Part shown: piece after piece, positions 35,725-47,285 of the stretch
How positions within the stretch are numbered: the stretch's first letter is position 1
Layout: every line of letters begins with the position of its first letter
NCBI RefSeq assembly: GCF_041146395.1
Contig: NC_090989.1
Coordinates: 219,388,843-219,452,842 of the forward strand
Origin: Eulemur rufifrons
Lineage: Eukaryota; Chordata; Mammalia; Primates; Lemuridae
Direction: 5' to 3'
DNA length: 64,000 nucleotides
The notes under the pieces: generated by a model
What the model saw: the letters and a program-made list of their open reading frames with translations, nothing else
Told to the model about the DNA's origin: nothing
Databases searched by the model: none
Translations under genes and position numbers: made by a program

Positions 35725-35785
35725 ACTCTATGGATCTGTAGCTCACAGATTGTTGGTGCTCAACAAATATTTATGTGCTACTCTA
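35725..35785 (+). mobile_element. Possible L2/MIR 3' tail
   Basis: 'tctgtagctcacagattgtt' and 'ggtgctcaacaaatatttat' resemble the L2/MIR end. Short. Confidence 0.35.
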
Positions 35786-35799
35786 TATTCTCACTGTGC

Positions 35800-36115
35800 A
35801 TGTCCCTCTTATACCTAACGGGAGACACTCTGACTAGTGCAGGACAAGGATATGCGAATGGAACTAGTGCATGTGTCTTGCAGTCTGGAGCAATTTAGAA
35901 CTACTGTGCTTTCACCATCTACCTCTTTTCCTTCAGCAGCTTCCTTGGAGTCTAGGTGATTCATGTTTCCACTGGTGTAGCTACAAGATAGAGAAAGGCC
36001 ACTGAACCATATCAAAATCTAATCAGGAAGAAAAATATATGCTTATTGTGTTAACCCACTGAGATTTTGGGGTTTATTTCTTGCCACATTCTAGGCTAGC
36101 CTAACCCAGTAAATA
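35800..36115 (+). mobile_element. MLT1-like LTR (tentative)
   Basis: The 3' part carries 'gtgttaacccactgagattt', 'tggggtttatttcttgccac' and 'taggctagcctaacccagta', an order I associate with MLT1-type LTR ends. The 5' part is decayed. Confidence 0.4.
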
Positions 36116-36181
36116 CAGCCTGAGTAATTTGAAACAGCTGACATGAATCAGTCCACAAATTCAGATGTTTAAGAAATATAG

Positions 36182-36237
36182 CTTGATTTTCTATAACTTG
36201 ATTTTCTATAACACAATATATATCCACAATATATATC
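36182..36237 (+). repeat. Two adjacent perfect tandem duplications
   Basis: 'cttgattttctataa' occurs at 36182-36196 and 36197-36211, immediately followed by 'cacaatatatatc' at 36212-36224 and 36225-36237. Both pairs are exact. Confidence 0.95.
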
Positions 36238-36731
36238 TATGCCCCTGCTCATCATATAGACATGTGGGAAACTTGATTATCAATCTTCCTTGACTTTCAT
36301 TCTCCCCTTCTCTCACCAGTACTCCCCTCTTCTACCAATATCCAAGGGGTAGCTCTATCAGACCTACTTGGGCTTGTAGAGGGTAAAAGGCACTTAGACC
36401 TTGAGTGTCCTATCACCCTATGCTATGTCACAGTGTCCAGCCTCAAAGCCACCATGTACTTTCAGGTCCAGATGTCCCTTCCCTGTTCATTTATTTGTTT
36501 GCTTGGACACATTTCGCTTTTCCTGTTCTGTTTCCCATAGACCCTCTGCCAGTGGTGGCATTTCCTAGACAGAGCTGTGAGTCACATATGCATCCCTCCT
36601 CTCTCCACCTCTCCTCCCTCTTCCACCCAGTTTGGGGGGAATTTACTTTTTCCAGGAAAAAAAAAATCATTGCTCTTTCACAACTTTAATAGAATCACAT
36701 TATCTATTTCCCAAATTGCTCACTCTTATTT
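36238..36731. other. Unassigned, pyrimidine-rich
   Basis: No gene. The frame 36405-36689 (+) is Ser/Pro/Leu-rich from pyrimidine-rich DNA and has no motif. Confidence 0.4.
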
Positions 36732-36998
36732 ATTTAATTTATTTTTGAGACAGGGTCTACGTCACCTTGGCTAGAGTGCCGTGGCATCATCACAGCTCAC
36801 TGCAACCTCAAACTCCTGAGTTCAAATGATCATCCTGCCTCAGCCTCCTGAATAGCTAGGACTATAGGTACATGCCACCACACCTGGTTAATTTTTCTAT
36901 TTTTTGTAGAAATGGGGTCTGCCTCTTGTTCAGGCTGGTCTTGAACTCCTGACCTCAAGCAATCCTCTCGCCTTGGCCTCCCAAAGTGCTAGGATTAA
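36732..36998 (-). mobile_element. Alu, antisense, 5'-truncated
   Basis: Antisense Alu from 'tttttgagacagggtctacg' to 'ctcccaaagtgctaggatta'. The last 25 or so bases of the family (its 5' end) are missing. Possible decayed duplication: 'aaattgctc' near 36712 and 'aaattgtctc' at 36997. Confidence 0.93.
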
Positions 36999-37411
36999 AT
37001 TGTCTCTTTACTCCACTTTATGGCTTAAGATTTTATAAACAAAAATGGAGCCACATGCTTGAATTTGGGTAATGGCAAAGGGTAGAAATAGCAGCTGCGG
37101 TTGGAGGTGGGAGTGATATAGATTAGGATTTCTAAAAATGTTCTGTTGCTGCACAGTTCATGATTTCCTTCCTTTTTCTTATTTTCAAGCAGAGATTTTT
37201 ATGTTCAACGCATATGTGACATGCATGCAGGCCTTATATATCTTTTGAGTCTTGTCTCTCACTCATGCCTTTCACCCATTTACAATCTAACCAAAATAAT
37301 TACCTCACTGTTTTCTATAAATGCCCTCTGGAAATCATCTCCACCTTTGCTTATGTTGCCCTACTCCCAAACTCCCAATTCAAATGTATCTACATTCTAA
37401 GGGCCATTTAA

Positions 37412-37752
<341 letters not shown>

Positions 37753-37763
37753 GAAACAGCCCC

Positions 37764-38084
37764 TTTTTGAACAAAGCACTTTGTGTTTTGAATGTGTGCT
37801 AAGTGATCATGAGCAAATTATTAATACTTCTCAGTCCCTCACACCTAAAAGGGGGGTAATGAAATTCTACCCCATGGCATTTAATAAACAGGGGCTGAGT
37901 GTTTGGACAGTCCCTAGACTGTGTGAGCACTTGGTAAATAAGCAGTCATTAATATGATGACATTAATAATACCAATTAATATGCTATGTAGTATTTATCT
38001 TTTAACTTTTCTTATAGTAAGTTTTCACCTTCTAGGCTTCCTCTAGTAGAATTTGCACTATCTGGATAGAAAAAAGGGGAAGAA
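37764..38084. other. Unassigned
   Basis: No gene or repeat recognised. Confidence 0.4.
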
Positions 38085-38565
38085 AAGCATTCTATAAAAA
38101 AGACATCTGCACTGAAATGTTTATAGCAGCACAATTCACAATTGCAAAGATGTGGGAAAAACCCAAGTGCCCATCAATACATTAGTGGATTAATAAAATG
38201 TGGAATATGTGTACCATAGAGTACTACTCAGCCATAAAACAAATGATGAACTACCTCTTGTATTATCCTGGATGGATCTGTAGCCCATTCTTCTATGTGA
38301 AGTATCACAAGAATGGAAAAACAAACACCACATGTACTTACCATTAAATTGGTACTAATTGATCAATACTTATGTGCACATATGGAAGTAACATTCATCG
38401 ATGTCAGTCAGGTGGGAAGTGGAGGAGCAGATGGGTAAATTCATACCTAATAAGTGCAGTGCACACTGTCTGGGGGATGGGCATGCTTGTCTCGGTTGGT
38501 GCAAAGGCAATATATGTAACCTAAGCATTTGTACCCTCATAATATTCTGAAATAAAAAAAATAAG
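38085..38565 (+). mobile_element. L1 3' end, sense
   Basis: ORF2 C-terminus ('gacatctgcactgaaatgtt', 'cacaattgcaaagatgtggg') runs into the strepsirrhine-like 3' UTR ('aattcatacctaataagtgc', 'gcacactgtctgggggatgg', 'atgtaacctaagcatttgta') and ends with AATAAA and an A-run. Heavily 5'-truncated. It supplies the in-window reference for the tail inserted at 20290. No clear target duplication. Confidence 0.92.
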
Positions 38566-38899
38566 TGTAGATATAGTTGTATTCTCCTTGGTTCTTAACA
38601 TAGCAGTCTATGATGGCTATTTATTGAATAATGAATCAATGAGTGAATAAATCAAGAGGATGATTCCATGATGGGGTTTAGTTATGTACTACAATGTGAC
38701 CTGAAATAATGGAAATTAGATCTCTATCCCATCCATTGCTCCTGTGAGGTAGCCCCTCTTCAAAGCATGACTAGCCATCAAAATATTCACTGTCTCTTAT
38801 CACTGCATAATCCCAATTGCCACAAAATCTGCAGTTTTGTGTAAGATCACCCATGTCATCTTGAGGTTTTCAGTCCCCATATCCTCTGCTGTATAGGGC

Positions 38900-41465
38900 T
38901 GGTCATTATGAAGAATCCAAATCTCATGGATACCCTTTACCCCATTCTATGAATCCCCTAATATGACCCCATCAAAACTACTACTAACAAGTGTGCACAT
39001 ATTTCCCACCTGTCTTCTAAATAGTTCCTTCACCTTCTGATTCTAACAGAAACCTGGCTGTCCACTGAGGAAAATGACCTATAAACCCTTCAAGAGTTTT
39101 TATTTTTTCCTATTTCTTATTCACACCCATATACTTCAAGGAGATATGAAGTATTACCTTGAAGTATATAATAAAATATCAATTTATTGGGATAACTATT
39201 TAATAATGGGACACTTTTAAGATAAAAGGGGTGCTAAATATTATACCCAGGACAAGTATAAAGCAGACTTCTCTGGGCAATCATTCACCATTGCCACTTC
39301 CAAACTATTTCTCTCCTTCAGCCTTGAACAATTTTATTTCTTTGGGGTGTGTGTCATAGTTGTGTGTGTGTGAGAGAAAGAGATATTTATACCATCATTT
39401 ACCTCTCCAAATCATTCTCTTCCTTGAAACTCCCAGTCATCCCCTGCAACATAATTCATCAATGACTTTCAGCAGCTTTCTCACTGCCTTCCCCACCTCC
39501 ACCACTTCTGTTATAACTGTGCACGCTCAATTCCAAGTTCTTTGACATCCTTACCTCCACTGATCCTTTTCCTCCTTTCCACCTTAGCCAGCCACTCATA
39601 TGATCAAACATGAGACCTAGAATTCATCAATAACACACACCAGCAACAAATTCAGACTTTCAATCTTCCATTACCCTTTTATTATTTCAAATCACTTACT
39701 CTGGTATCCCTACTTCAAGACATTATCTAGCTTTGTGAGAATAAAAATCCACTGATCACTTTTTCACGATCCATGGTCCAATTCATGTTTGTATTTTCCT
39801 TCTTATCTACACTGGTTTCATAGGTTTAGCATTATGTCCACTCCCTTGCAAGCACATTTAGCCACCGCACCTTTCTTTTCTTCATTGTCCATACTTGGAA
39901 AATTGCTAACTCGCATTAAATTAGAAAAATCTGTTTATTCTGCTTCTGTGTTCAAGATACTGAATATATCCCTAGAAAATTGAACAATTCTACTGATTGG
40001 TCTTCCTTCAAATCTATGGCCAAAAAGCTCATATGGACAGCCCAAACTTTGACAGTCCTACAGTATCTCCTTGGTATTTCACGTTCCTTATTATGACTAC
40101 TTTATACTCTCTCCTCTCTCCTCAAATTGGTAATAATTTCATAACTGGCCCTTAGACAATGACCTAAAACTTGCACATAGAGAAAATATACTCAAAACCT
40201 CCTTTTTTCCTCTACCAATTACCCAGACCTACCTGATAATCTTACATATTTTATCTTGTGTTAAAATGAGAAAATCCTGCTGATATTTTCCAATGAACAC
40301 TTTTTTATTGTGACATTTTCTTTCCATCCTACATTCCTTGACTTCCCCCCACCCCTATTTCAGTCACAAGATTCTTGACTTTGGCACCAGATTTTTAAAC
40401 ATCAAAACATCCACAGGCTCTCTTTTTCTGCCTTTTGCTGCATCTACACCCTCCTCCTAAGTGGTCTAATTCAGTTGCATGGTTTCAGATACCGTACATA
40501 TTCTGAAGACTTCAAAAATTTTATCTTTAAAATCACTTCCTGCTCCAAATTCATACCCATCTCTCCACATTAACATATTCATTTGCATTAATATCATTGA
40601 AAACCTAAACTAGCCAAAACAGAACTATTTTTTCTTCTCACCCACCTCATGCACACTTATATACCACCCTGCTCTCAAGTTGTCTTCATTGTTGCTGAAT
40701 CACCTTCTAACAGTTACTCAACCAGTTACTCAAATCTAAAATCATCCTTAATTGCTTTCTTCACATTCTACTTTTATCCAACCCACCAATAATCCTATTT
40801 TATCTTTAAAACGCAGCCTTTCTCTGACTGTATCTCATTATTTTTACCGTTAACTCTTGCTCAGAATACTAACGCAACTTTTTAACGGGTCTTTCTCATT
40901 GTATTCAACACTCTCTGTTCATCCCAACAGCCAGAGTGATTTTTCCAAGTATACATCAGACTGTTTTACTCACCAATACATATACAAGACAAACTTTCCC
41001 ACTGAAATGAAAATAAAATATCCTTTCTCACCTACCTTGCTAGCCCTAGTTCCCCACATATACCATTTGGGTTACCCCTTCAAAAATGGCAATACTTCCG
41101 TCAGCTTAAAAGCCAACTCTTTCCTGTCCCTCACTATTCCTTCTTCTTGAACTGCTCTCTGTGATTTCCTTCTGTAGCTGGATATTTTTCCTCATTCAGG
41201 TCTCAGTTCAAACATTAGTTACCACCTCAGAGAGGCTCTCTCTGACCATTGATTTCTCCCTGTTCTCTACATTTCCTTATTTTTTTCTTCACTAAACTGA
41301 GTAACGTGTCACTTATCCTATACATTTATTAATTTGCCTGTTTATTGCCTATCTCTCCCCCTCCCCAACAGAGGCAAGGATGCTGTCCTGTTTATTTTTT
41401 GTTTATTCATTTTTCATCTCCTGTACCTAGAAGGATGTGTGTCATGTAGGCAGTGCTCCAGACAT
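38900..41465 (+). mobile_element. Long L2 LINE copy, ORF2 to 3' end
   Basis: Near 39046-39075 the plus strand reads 'LTETWLSTEEND', the Glu-bearing endonuclease motif of CR1/L2 ORF2, followed by a stop. Further on come 'aactagccaaaacagaacta' (40610), 'caacagccagagtgattttt' (40926), 'ctcattcaggtctcagttca' (41193) and 'cagagaggctctctctgacc' (41228), ordered L2 3' landmarks. It ends in the L2 tail near 41460. The part at 39080-39290 is less L2-like. Coding capacity is lost; the frames at 39789, 40857 and others are incidental. Confidence 0.72.
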
Positions 41466-41764
41466 TGTTTTTGATGTCAACAGTTTCTTAACTAGCTGGA
41501 AACAATGGTTTTAACAGAATTGTAAGAATGCTATACCCCAAATGATGACAATAACAAGTATAAAAAACCTTTCAGTATTCAGACAAGAAAACACCTGGGG
41601 AAAATATTTAACTTTAAAATTAGAATTTTCCTCATTTGGAGACAAATGTTTAAGTAGAATATTTTTAAAAAGCAGAAATAATATCTAGAAGGCATATGTA
41701 TTTTATATCCATAGAGATTAATGGACAAACAACTCAGTTTCTCTAATCTTCATCTTCTGATTTT
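41466..41764. other. Unassigned
   Basis: Nothing recognised. Confidence 0.35.
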
Positions 41765-41880
41765 TCAAGTATTTAACAAAGAGTGGTGAGTATATACTGT
41801 TTGTCAGGTAGTTCTAGTTGATAGGAGTTACAACAGTACATACAAGAGACACAAATCCCTGCTTTTGTGGAGCTTCCACT
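41765..41880 (-). mobile_element. L2 3' end, antisense
   Basis: 'gtttgtcaggtagttctagt', 'aagagacacaaatccctgct' and 'tgtggagcttccactctact' match the antisense L2 3' end. It faces the sense tail that follows, tail toward body. Confidence 0.6.
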
Positions 41881-41884
41881 CTAC

Positions 41885-42010
41885 TTTTGATTATTGTCTC
41901 TCTAGCTTACCAAAATGTAACCTCTATGAGATCAGAAACCTAATCTATTTTGTCCACAGATACATTCCCCAAAACAGGTACAAAATAAGTGCTCAATAAA
42001 ATTTACTAAT
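41885..42010 (+). mobile_element. L2 3' end, sense
   Basis: 'aaaatgtaacctctatgaga', 'ttttgtccacagatacattc' and 'aagtgctcaataaa' are the L2 end in sense orientation. Confidence 0.65.
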
Positions 42011-43445
42011 GGGTAAATACACATTTTTGTAACATGATAATAAAGAAAGGCATATAGAGTAGTGAACACAGTGCCTGGCATATTTTACAAATTTAATACA
42101 CATTGTGATTAAGCTGAATAGTGATAAAACACTCCTTACCCTCTCTTACTTTATCAGCAACTAAATGCAAGATACTAAATTTCTTTGAGATATACTATTT
42201 TTTGCCCCCAAATTATGTCAGCATCCTACATCATAAACTCCTACATCATAAACACACAAAAAAGTTTGTAAAAGATTATCACAGCTTGTTTTCTAGAAGT
42301 ATCACTACCTTATTCCACCCACACTTGCCCAAATATCCCAGCATGCCACTTTTAATTAATGCCCAGGGTTAAATGTCAGTTGCATCAACTCGCTAATCTG
42401 TTATTTAGAGCAGTTGAGACCAGTGGAACAAATGAACCCCTGCCTATAGCAGCCCATAAGAAATACATGCCATACCTCCCCAGAATGGGACAGCTTGGTT
42501 CTTTGCCCCCTAAACTGAACCCACTGAGTGACAAATCAGAACTGATGACTTCAACTCACTGGCTTTATAGCAGCAAGCACCACAGTGCACATAAAAGAAA
42601 GAACTTTTCCCAGACATTACCTACAGTAAAATTCTCTCTGAGTTCTTTTCCGGAAAGAAAGAAAGAAACAACAAAAAAGATTAACCTAGTTGCATAAAGA
42701 GCAGTAAAGGACTCTGGCAATGCAGCTTGCTCTTGTAGGTTCGCATCACCAGCGAACAGAAGGCTTGCTTTACCGCTCTCTCAGGAGCACGCCTCTCATT
42801 GAGTCCACATGCTGTGAGTCCGAGGCACTGTTTCCCTGGCTGTATTTGGCTGACTGGTTATTTTACTTTCTTTTTTACTCCACTCATCTTATTCTGTATC
42901 CCCCTGTGAGGTGAAAACAATCCAGATAGAAGTAGACTGTCATACAGGACTTGTTATTTAATTTTCTCTTTCTGAATAATTCATAAAGAAACTCTTATCA
43001 ACTTGCCTTTCCTGTGAGGTTGCCATACATCCAGTTTCCTTCACACAGGGTCTTCCTTCTGTAAACAAGAGAGCTCTGGGTTCCGATACCCCTCTTAACT
43101 TAGGGATGAATGCCAGGCTTGAGAATTTATTACCAGAAGCCTCTACTGCATTCAGGTGGTTCTAAGCAGAACCTTGCAATCAACCCACACTTAGTTCTCC
43201 CTCTATTCTGTTGTTCATGTTACACCTGGGTGACCCTCCTCTGTCCCATCTGTTCAAGTCCCACCAACTCCTTGGGTCTGCCTCTAGGCACTCTGACCCA
43301 CCTGACTCTTACAGTAATTTGTCTAGCACACTTATTTGTCTTAATCTCACATTGTTATGCTCTATTTCTTATATTCTTGTTATCAGTTTTTAACTCTGCT
43401 TTAAGTATCCAAATGGGTATATGTTCCCTCGTTCCAATAACCTAG
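42011..43445. other. Unassigned
   Basis: A possible MIR/L2 snippet at 42075-42100 ('cacagtgcctggcatatttt'). Several plus-strand frames of 64-112 codons (42121, 42359, 42720, 43110) are hydrophobic or Ser/Leu-rich but share no motif with any family I know. I do not call them genes. Confidence 0.4.
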
Positions 43446-43513
43446 TGTATTAGTCGGGGTTCTCTAAAGAAATAGAAGCAACAGGATCAATAGATCTATC
43501 TATCATGCATATA

Positions 43514-43549
43514 TGGAGAGGGAGAGAGAGAAAGAGAGAGAGAGAGAGA
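43514..43549 (+). repeat. (GA)n-rich tract within the LTR
   Basis: GGAGAG/GAGA units. It lies where antisense copies of this LTR carry a simple-repeat-prone block. Confidence 0.85.
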
Positions 43550-43603
43550 AAATCTTAAGGAATTGGCTTATGTGACTGTGAAGGCTTGGTAAATCAAAAA
43601 TCT

Positions 43604-44216
43604 TTTTTTTTATTTTAGCATATTATGGGAGTACAAGTGTTTAGGTTATGTATATTGCCTTTGCTCTACCAGACTCAGAGCTTCAAGCGTGTCCATCCCC
43701 GAGACAGTGTGCACGGCACCCATTAGGTGTGAATATACCCACCCTCTTCTCCCCCCTCCCATCTGCCCAACACCCAGTGAATGTTACTACTATATGTACA
43801 CTTAAGTGTTGATCAGTTAATACCCATTTGCTGGTGAGTATATGTGGAGCTTGTTTTTCCATTCTTATGATACCCCACTTAGTAGAATGGGCTCCAGCTC
43901 TATCCAGAATAATACAAGAGGTCCTATGTCACCATTGTTTTTTGTGCCTGAGTAGAACTCCATGGTATACATATACCACATTTTATTAATCCACTCATGT
44001 ATTGATGGGCACTTGGGTTGTTTCCACATCTTTGCAGTTGTGAATTGTGCTGCTATAAACATTTGAGTGCAGATGTCTTTTATATAGAATGTCTTTTGTT
44101 CTTCTGGGTAGATGCCCAATAATGGGATTGCTGGATCAAATGGTAGTTCTACTTGTAGCTCTTTGAGGTATCTCCATATTGCTTTCCACAGAGGTTCTAC
44201 TAGTTTGAAGTCCCAT
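43604..44216 (-). mobile_element. Young 5'-truncated L1 inserted in the LTR
   Basis: A T-run, then the strepsirrhine-like L1 3' UTR ('gcatattatgggagtacaag'), then ORF2 C-terminus on the minus strand. Bounded by GGTAAATCAAAAATCT (43588-43603) and GGTAAATCCAAAATCT (44217-44232), a 16-base target duplication with one mismatch. About 613 bases. The good state of the frame and duplication marks it as relatively recent. Confidence 0.96.
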
Positions 44217-44227
44217 GGTAAATCCAA
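43865..44227 (-). pseudogene. L1 ORF2 C-terminal fragment, open over 115 codons
   Basis: The minus-strand frame reads 'LPFDPAIPLLGIYPEEQKTF', 'QMFIAAQFTTAKMWKQPKCP' and 'EWINKMWYMYTMEFYS', the ORF2 C-terminal segment. The start Met lies in flanking DNA and is meaningless. No stops interrupt it until 43865. It lacks endonuclease, RT and the Cys-rich end, so it is inert. Confidence 0.93.
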
Positions 44228-44561
44228 AATCTGTGGGGAAGGCTGCCAGGCTGAAGATCAAAAGGAAAAAGTTGCTGTTGGAGTGTAGGGGCTGTCTTCT
44301 GGCAGAATTCCTTCTTGCTGAGGGGAGGTCAGTCTTTCTTCTGTTAAGGCCTTCAACTGATTGAAGGAGGTCCACCCGCATTATGGAGGGTAATCTGCTT
44401 TTTGCTCAAAGCCCACCAACTTGAATGTTAATCTCATCCAAAAGACATCATCACAGAAACATCTGCAATAATGTTTGAACAAATATCTGGGCACCATGGC
44501 ATATACGATTAACCATCACAGCTAGCAAAGTCATTTGTGTACAACGAACTGAATGTGTTGA

Positions 44562-44583
44562 ATGTATGTATGTATGTATGTAT
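44562..44583 (+). repeat. (TATG)n microsatellite
   Basis: Five uninterrupted GTAT/TATG units. Confidence 0.9.
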
Positions 44584-44639
44584 AAATGAATGGACACTTG
44601 AGATAATAAGCCAAATTCCTACAGGGCCAGATATCCACC

Positions 44640-45070
44640 CATCCTTCCAGCCTCATATCCCATTATAATCTCCCTCACTTTCCGGTCCGCAGTCACTGTG
44701 TATGCCTTGCTTCTTCTTGCAAGGGGTCTTTTGAACATCCTGTGCCTATGGCACAGATACCTTTTCCCTCCCTTTTTACCTAACTCCTATTCATCCTTCA
44801 TTCATTGGTAGCTTTCCTAACCCTGCAGACTAATTTAGTTTCCCCAATTACATGTTCTTATAGTACACACTATAATATATCTCTCTTTCATGGCACTTAG
44901 GAAAGTAGCATTTTTCACATTCATTTTTTTTGACATTACTTGATTAATATCTGCCTTCTACAATTGACTGCAAATTTCATAAGAACAAAGATTATGTCCA
45001 TCATTGCTCACATTTGTATTCCCAGATTCTAGCAGAATATCTGGTACATAGGAAGTAATCAATACAGTTT
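44640..45070 (+). mobile_element. L2 3' end, sense
   Basis: 'ctctctttcatggcacttag', 'aacaaagattatgtccatca', 'tttgtattcccagattctag' and 'ctggtacataggaagtaatc' give the L2 3' end in order, ending near 'aatacagttttgttaactta'. Confidence 0.7.
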
Positions 45071-45884
45071 TGTTAACTTACTGGCTAAATAAATTAATAG
45101 CCAGTGACATTAATATTGCTTACCTTATAGAAAGGCAGATGGCACCTATATGCTGTTAAAAAGACAAGACTAAAACATGAGCAAAGTCAAGCTGTAATTA
45201 ATTCTCTATGCAAAAGGCTAACAATCAGTATTTCATCTGCCTGAACTTCCTGGTTATATTGTTACAGGCACAGTCTCAGGATCATTAAGACCTTTCAGTA
45301 TCAGATAAAGACAACTTTTCCATAACAACTTCTATTAATTAACACACATCGAGATTATGCTATTTGAAGAGCGATTTCTTAAATTTAAAATTGTTGACCA
45401 CAGATAAGAAGTTTTACAGACATCTGTTGCTCACTGATATATAATGAATGATTAAAGTATGAGCTAATAAATAGCAAATATTAAATATTTTGAATGCAAA
45501 ATGCTTACCACCTTTACAGTTGGAAAGTCTGATTAGAATCCCCCTGGAACAATTTTTTTTTAATTCTCTTTAACTACTTAAAATTATTTGCAGAAAACAT
45601 CCCTAGAAACATTTGGTCTAGAAAAATCTTACATTAGTATTAACCAGCTGTTAGTGTCATGTTTTTGTCCATTATCAGGATTGTTGACTTTCTCTAATCT
45701 TCCCCTCCTTAAGGGTTGAGAATGCATAGAGTTGTTTGTTCCAATTCTACCTGGTTGTTTCAATGTTGTGTAAAAAGTAAAGTAGAGTAAATGAAATGTC
45801 TCAATTAATGTATTTATATACTCCCTCCTATCCCAGTGTTTGTTCCCTTACTCAGATTTTATTTTAAGTAGCTATTTTATTTCT
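45071..45884. other. Unassigned
   Basis: No gene or repeat recognised. Confidence 0.45.
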
Positions 45885-46050
45885 ATGGATAACCTGGTCA
45901 TTTACCCTCTGTATGTCTTTATTTCTTCATTTGTAAAGAATAAATAATATGAATATCATAACCTACAAGACTATTCTGAGAATCAAGTAAAATACTGTAC
46001 CTAAAAGTCCCTTAACCAAAAAATACATTGTAAATAGCAGTGTGATTGTT
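45885..46050 (+). mobile_element. MIR, sense
   Basis: 'gtctttatttcttcatttgt', 'ataacctacaagactattct', 'gagaatcaagtaaaatactg' follow MIR order in sense orientation. Confidence 0.65.
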
Positions 46051-46192
46051 ATAAATTGAAGCATTGTAAATGGTCCATTTGATATGTGATTGTCCAAACA
46101 ACTATGAACAACCCCACATAAAAACAATATTCAAAATGTTAACGCCTGAATTATGAAGCTAACTATCACCACATAACCCCCATACTCTACAC

Positions 46193-46568
46193 CAGAAGTT
46201 CCCAACCTTTTTGATACCAGGGATGGGTTCTGTAGAAGACAGTTTTTACAGGGACCAGGGTGGGGGCGGTGCATTGGGCGTGAATGCATCGGCTCCACCT
46301 CAGATTATCAGGAGTTGGATTCTTGTGGGGAGCACGCAACCTGGACCACTCACACATGCAGTTTGCAGTGGGGTTCTTCCCGCTCCTGTGAGGGCTGATG
46401 CCCGCTGATCTGTGCAGAGCTCCAGTGGTGATGCCAGCGATGGAGAGCAGGTGTGGGTGCAGGTGGGGCTCCCTCGCCTGCTGCTCACCTCCTGCTGTGC
46501 TGCAGGTTCCTGGCCAGCCTGGGACAGTGCTGGTCTGCAGCCCTGGGTGTGGGGGTTGGGGACCACTG
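46193..46568. mobile_element. Non-autonomous hAT element with perfect target duplication
   Basis: Left end CAGAAGTTCCCAACC and right end GGTTGGGGACCACTG are inverted repeats (11-12 of 15 pairing). Both sides carry CTCTACAC (46185-46192 and 46569-46576), an exact 8-base duplication, the hAT hallmark. The 376-base body is much GC-richer than its flanks, with 'ttttgataccagggatgggt' and 'ctcctgctgtgctgcaggtt'. No transposase. Frames of 64-88 codons on both strands here (46211, 46300, 46398) are shadows of GC-rich DNA. Confidence 0.95.
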
Positions 46569-46576
46569 CTCTACAC

Positions 46577-47039
46577 TATTCTTCTTAGATAAGTCTGCTT
46601 CGCTCCAATTAATATTTGTTTAAACCAAATTAATGTATAGCTGATCAATAATAGAGAAAATGAAGTCAGTATAACACGCAGGTTGACTTGCCTCATATCC
46701 AACCTTCCTGAACACATTAATATTTTATTTCAACTAATAGCTGTGCTGAAGGCAAAGTATACTAACCCATCTGAAAATAGGGTGCCAGGCTAAAGGAATA
46801 TAGTACAATGCAGACACCCTGCCAGTAATCAGTTTAGCTAAATATACATCAAGACAAGTGGCTTTTCACCATTGCATAGATATTGCTATGTAGAGAATGT
46901 CTTCATATATTCCTGAAATCTACTCACCTGTGTCTCACCTAGGGTCAATAATTTTTTTTTTAACTTCTATTCTATTCTACTTAGCCAACCCATTCAACAA
47001 ACCCTACTGGCAATTTGCAATCTTAGTGGCAACAGCCAT
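46577..47039. other. Unassigned
   Basis: No gene or repeat recognised. Confidence 0.4.
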
Positions 47040-47285
47040 GCAGTGTAATACCAAGAGTATAGTCTTTAGAATCAGACTGGCTTGAGTGTGAACTTCCATC
47101 CCTCACCAGCTGACCCATCTTAGGTGAATCTCTAACCTCTAGATGCTGCTGCCATTTCTTCATCTATAAAATACAGTTAATAATGTTACCTGCCTCTGGT
47201 TCACTGGGAGGATTGAATGACATAATTCTTGCAAAACACTGTGCAACATAAGTTCTGAATTTAAATTATTGCTCAGGCAGAGTCA
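47040..47285 (+). mobile_element. MIR, near full length, sense
   Basis: Runs from 'tagaatcagactggcttgag' and 'accagctgacccatcttagg' (transfer-RNA-derived head) through 'tttcttcatctataaaatac' and 'gttcactgggaggattgaat' to 'gcaaaacactgtgcaacata'. Confidence 0.85.

Larger units (their letters stand above)
43446..44520 (-). mobile_element. ERVL/MaLR-type solo LTR, antisense, with L1 inside
   Basis: Outer ends are 'tgtattagtcggggttctct' (43446) and '...ttaaccatcaca' (44520), the TG...CA termini of an LTR read backward. Inner landmarks are 'gaattggcttatgtgactgt', 'agaattccttcttgctgagg', 'aggccttcaactgattgaag' and 'aatatctgggcaccatgg'. Flanks CCTAG (43441-43445) and GCTAG (44521-44525) fit a 5-base duplication with one mismatch. 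The middle is occupied by an L1 tail, leaving about 450 bases of LTR. Subfamily not assigned. Confidence 0.8.

Noticed and set aside
40857..41150. 97-codon plus-strand frame
   Set aside because: Lies in L2 3' UTR sequence, which is non-coding.
43110..43445. 111-codon hydrophobic plus-strand frame
   Set aside because: No motif, no homologue recognised, and an overlapping alternative frame; pyrimidine-rich DNA encodes Leu/Ser/Phe by composition.
46211..46592. Overlapping frames and a GC-rich patch resembling a CpG island or exon
   Set aside because: The patch is exactly a hAT element bounded by an 8-bp target duplication.
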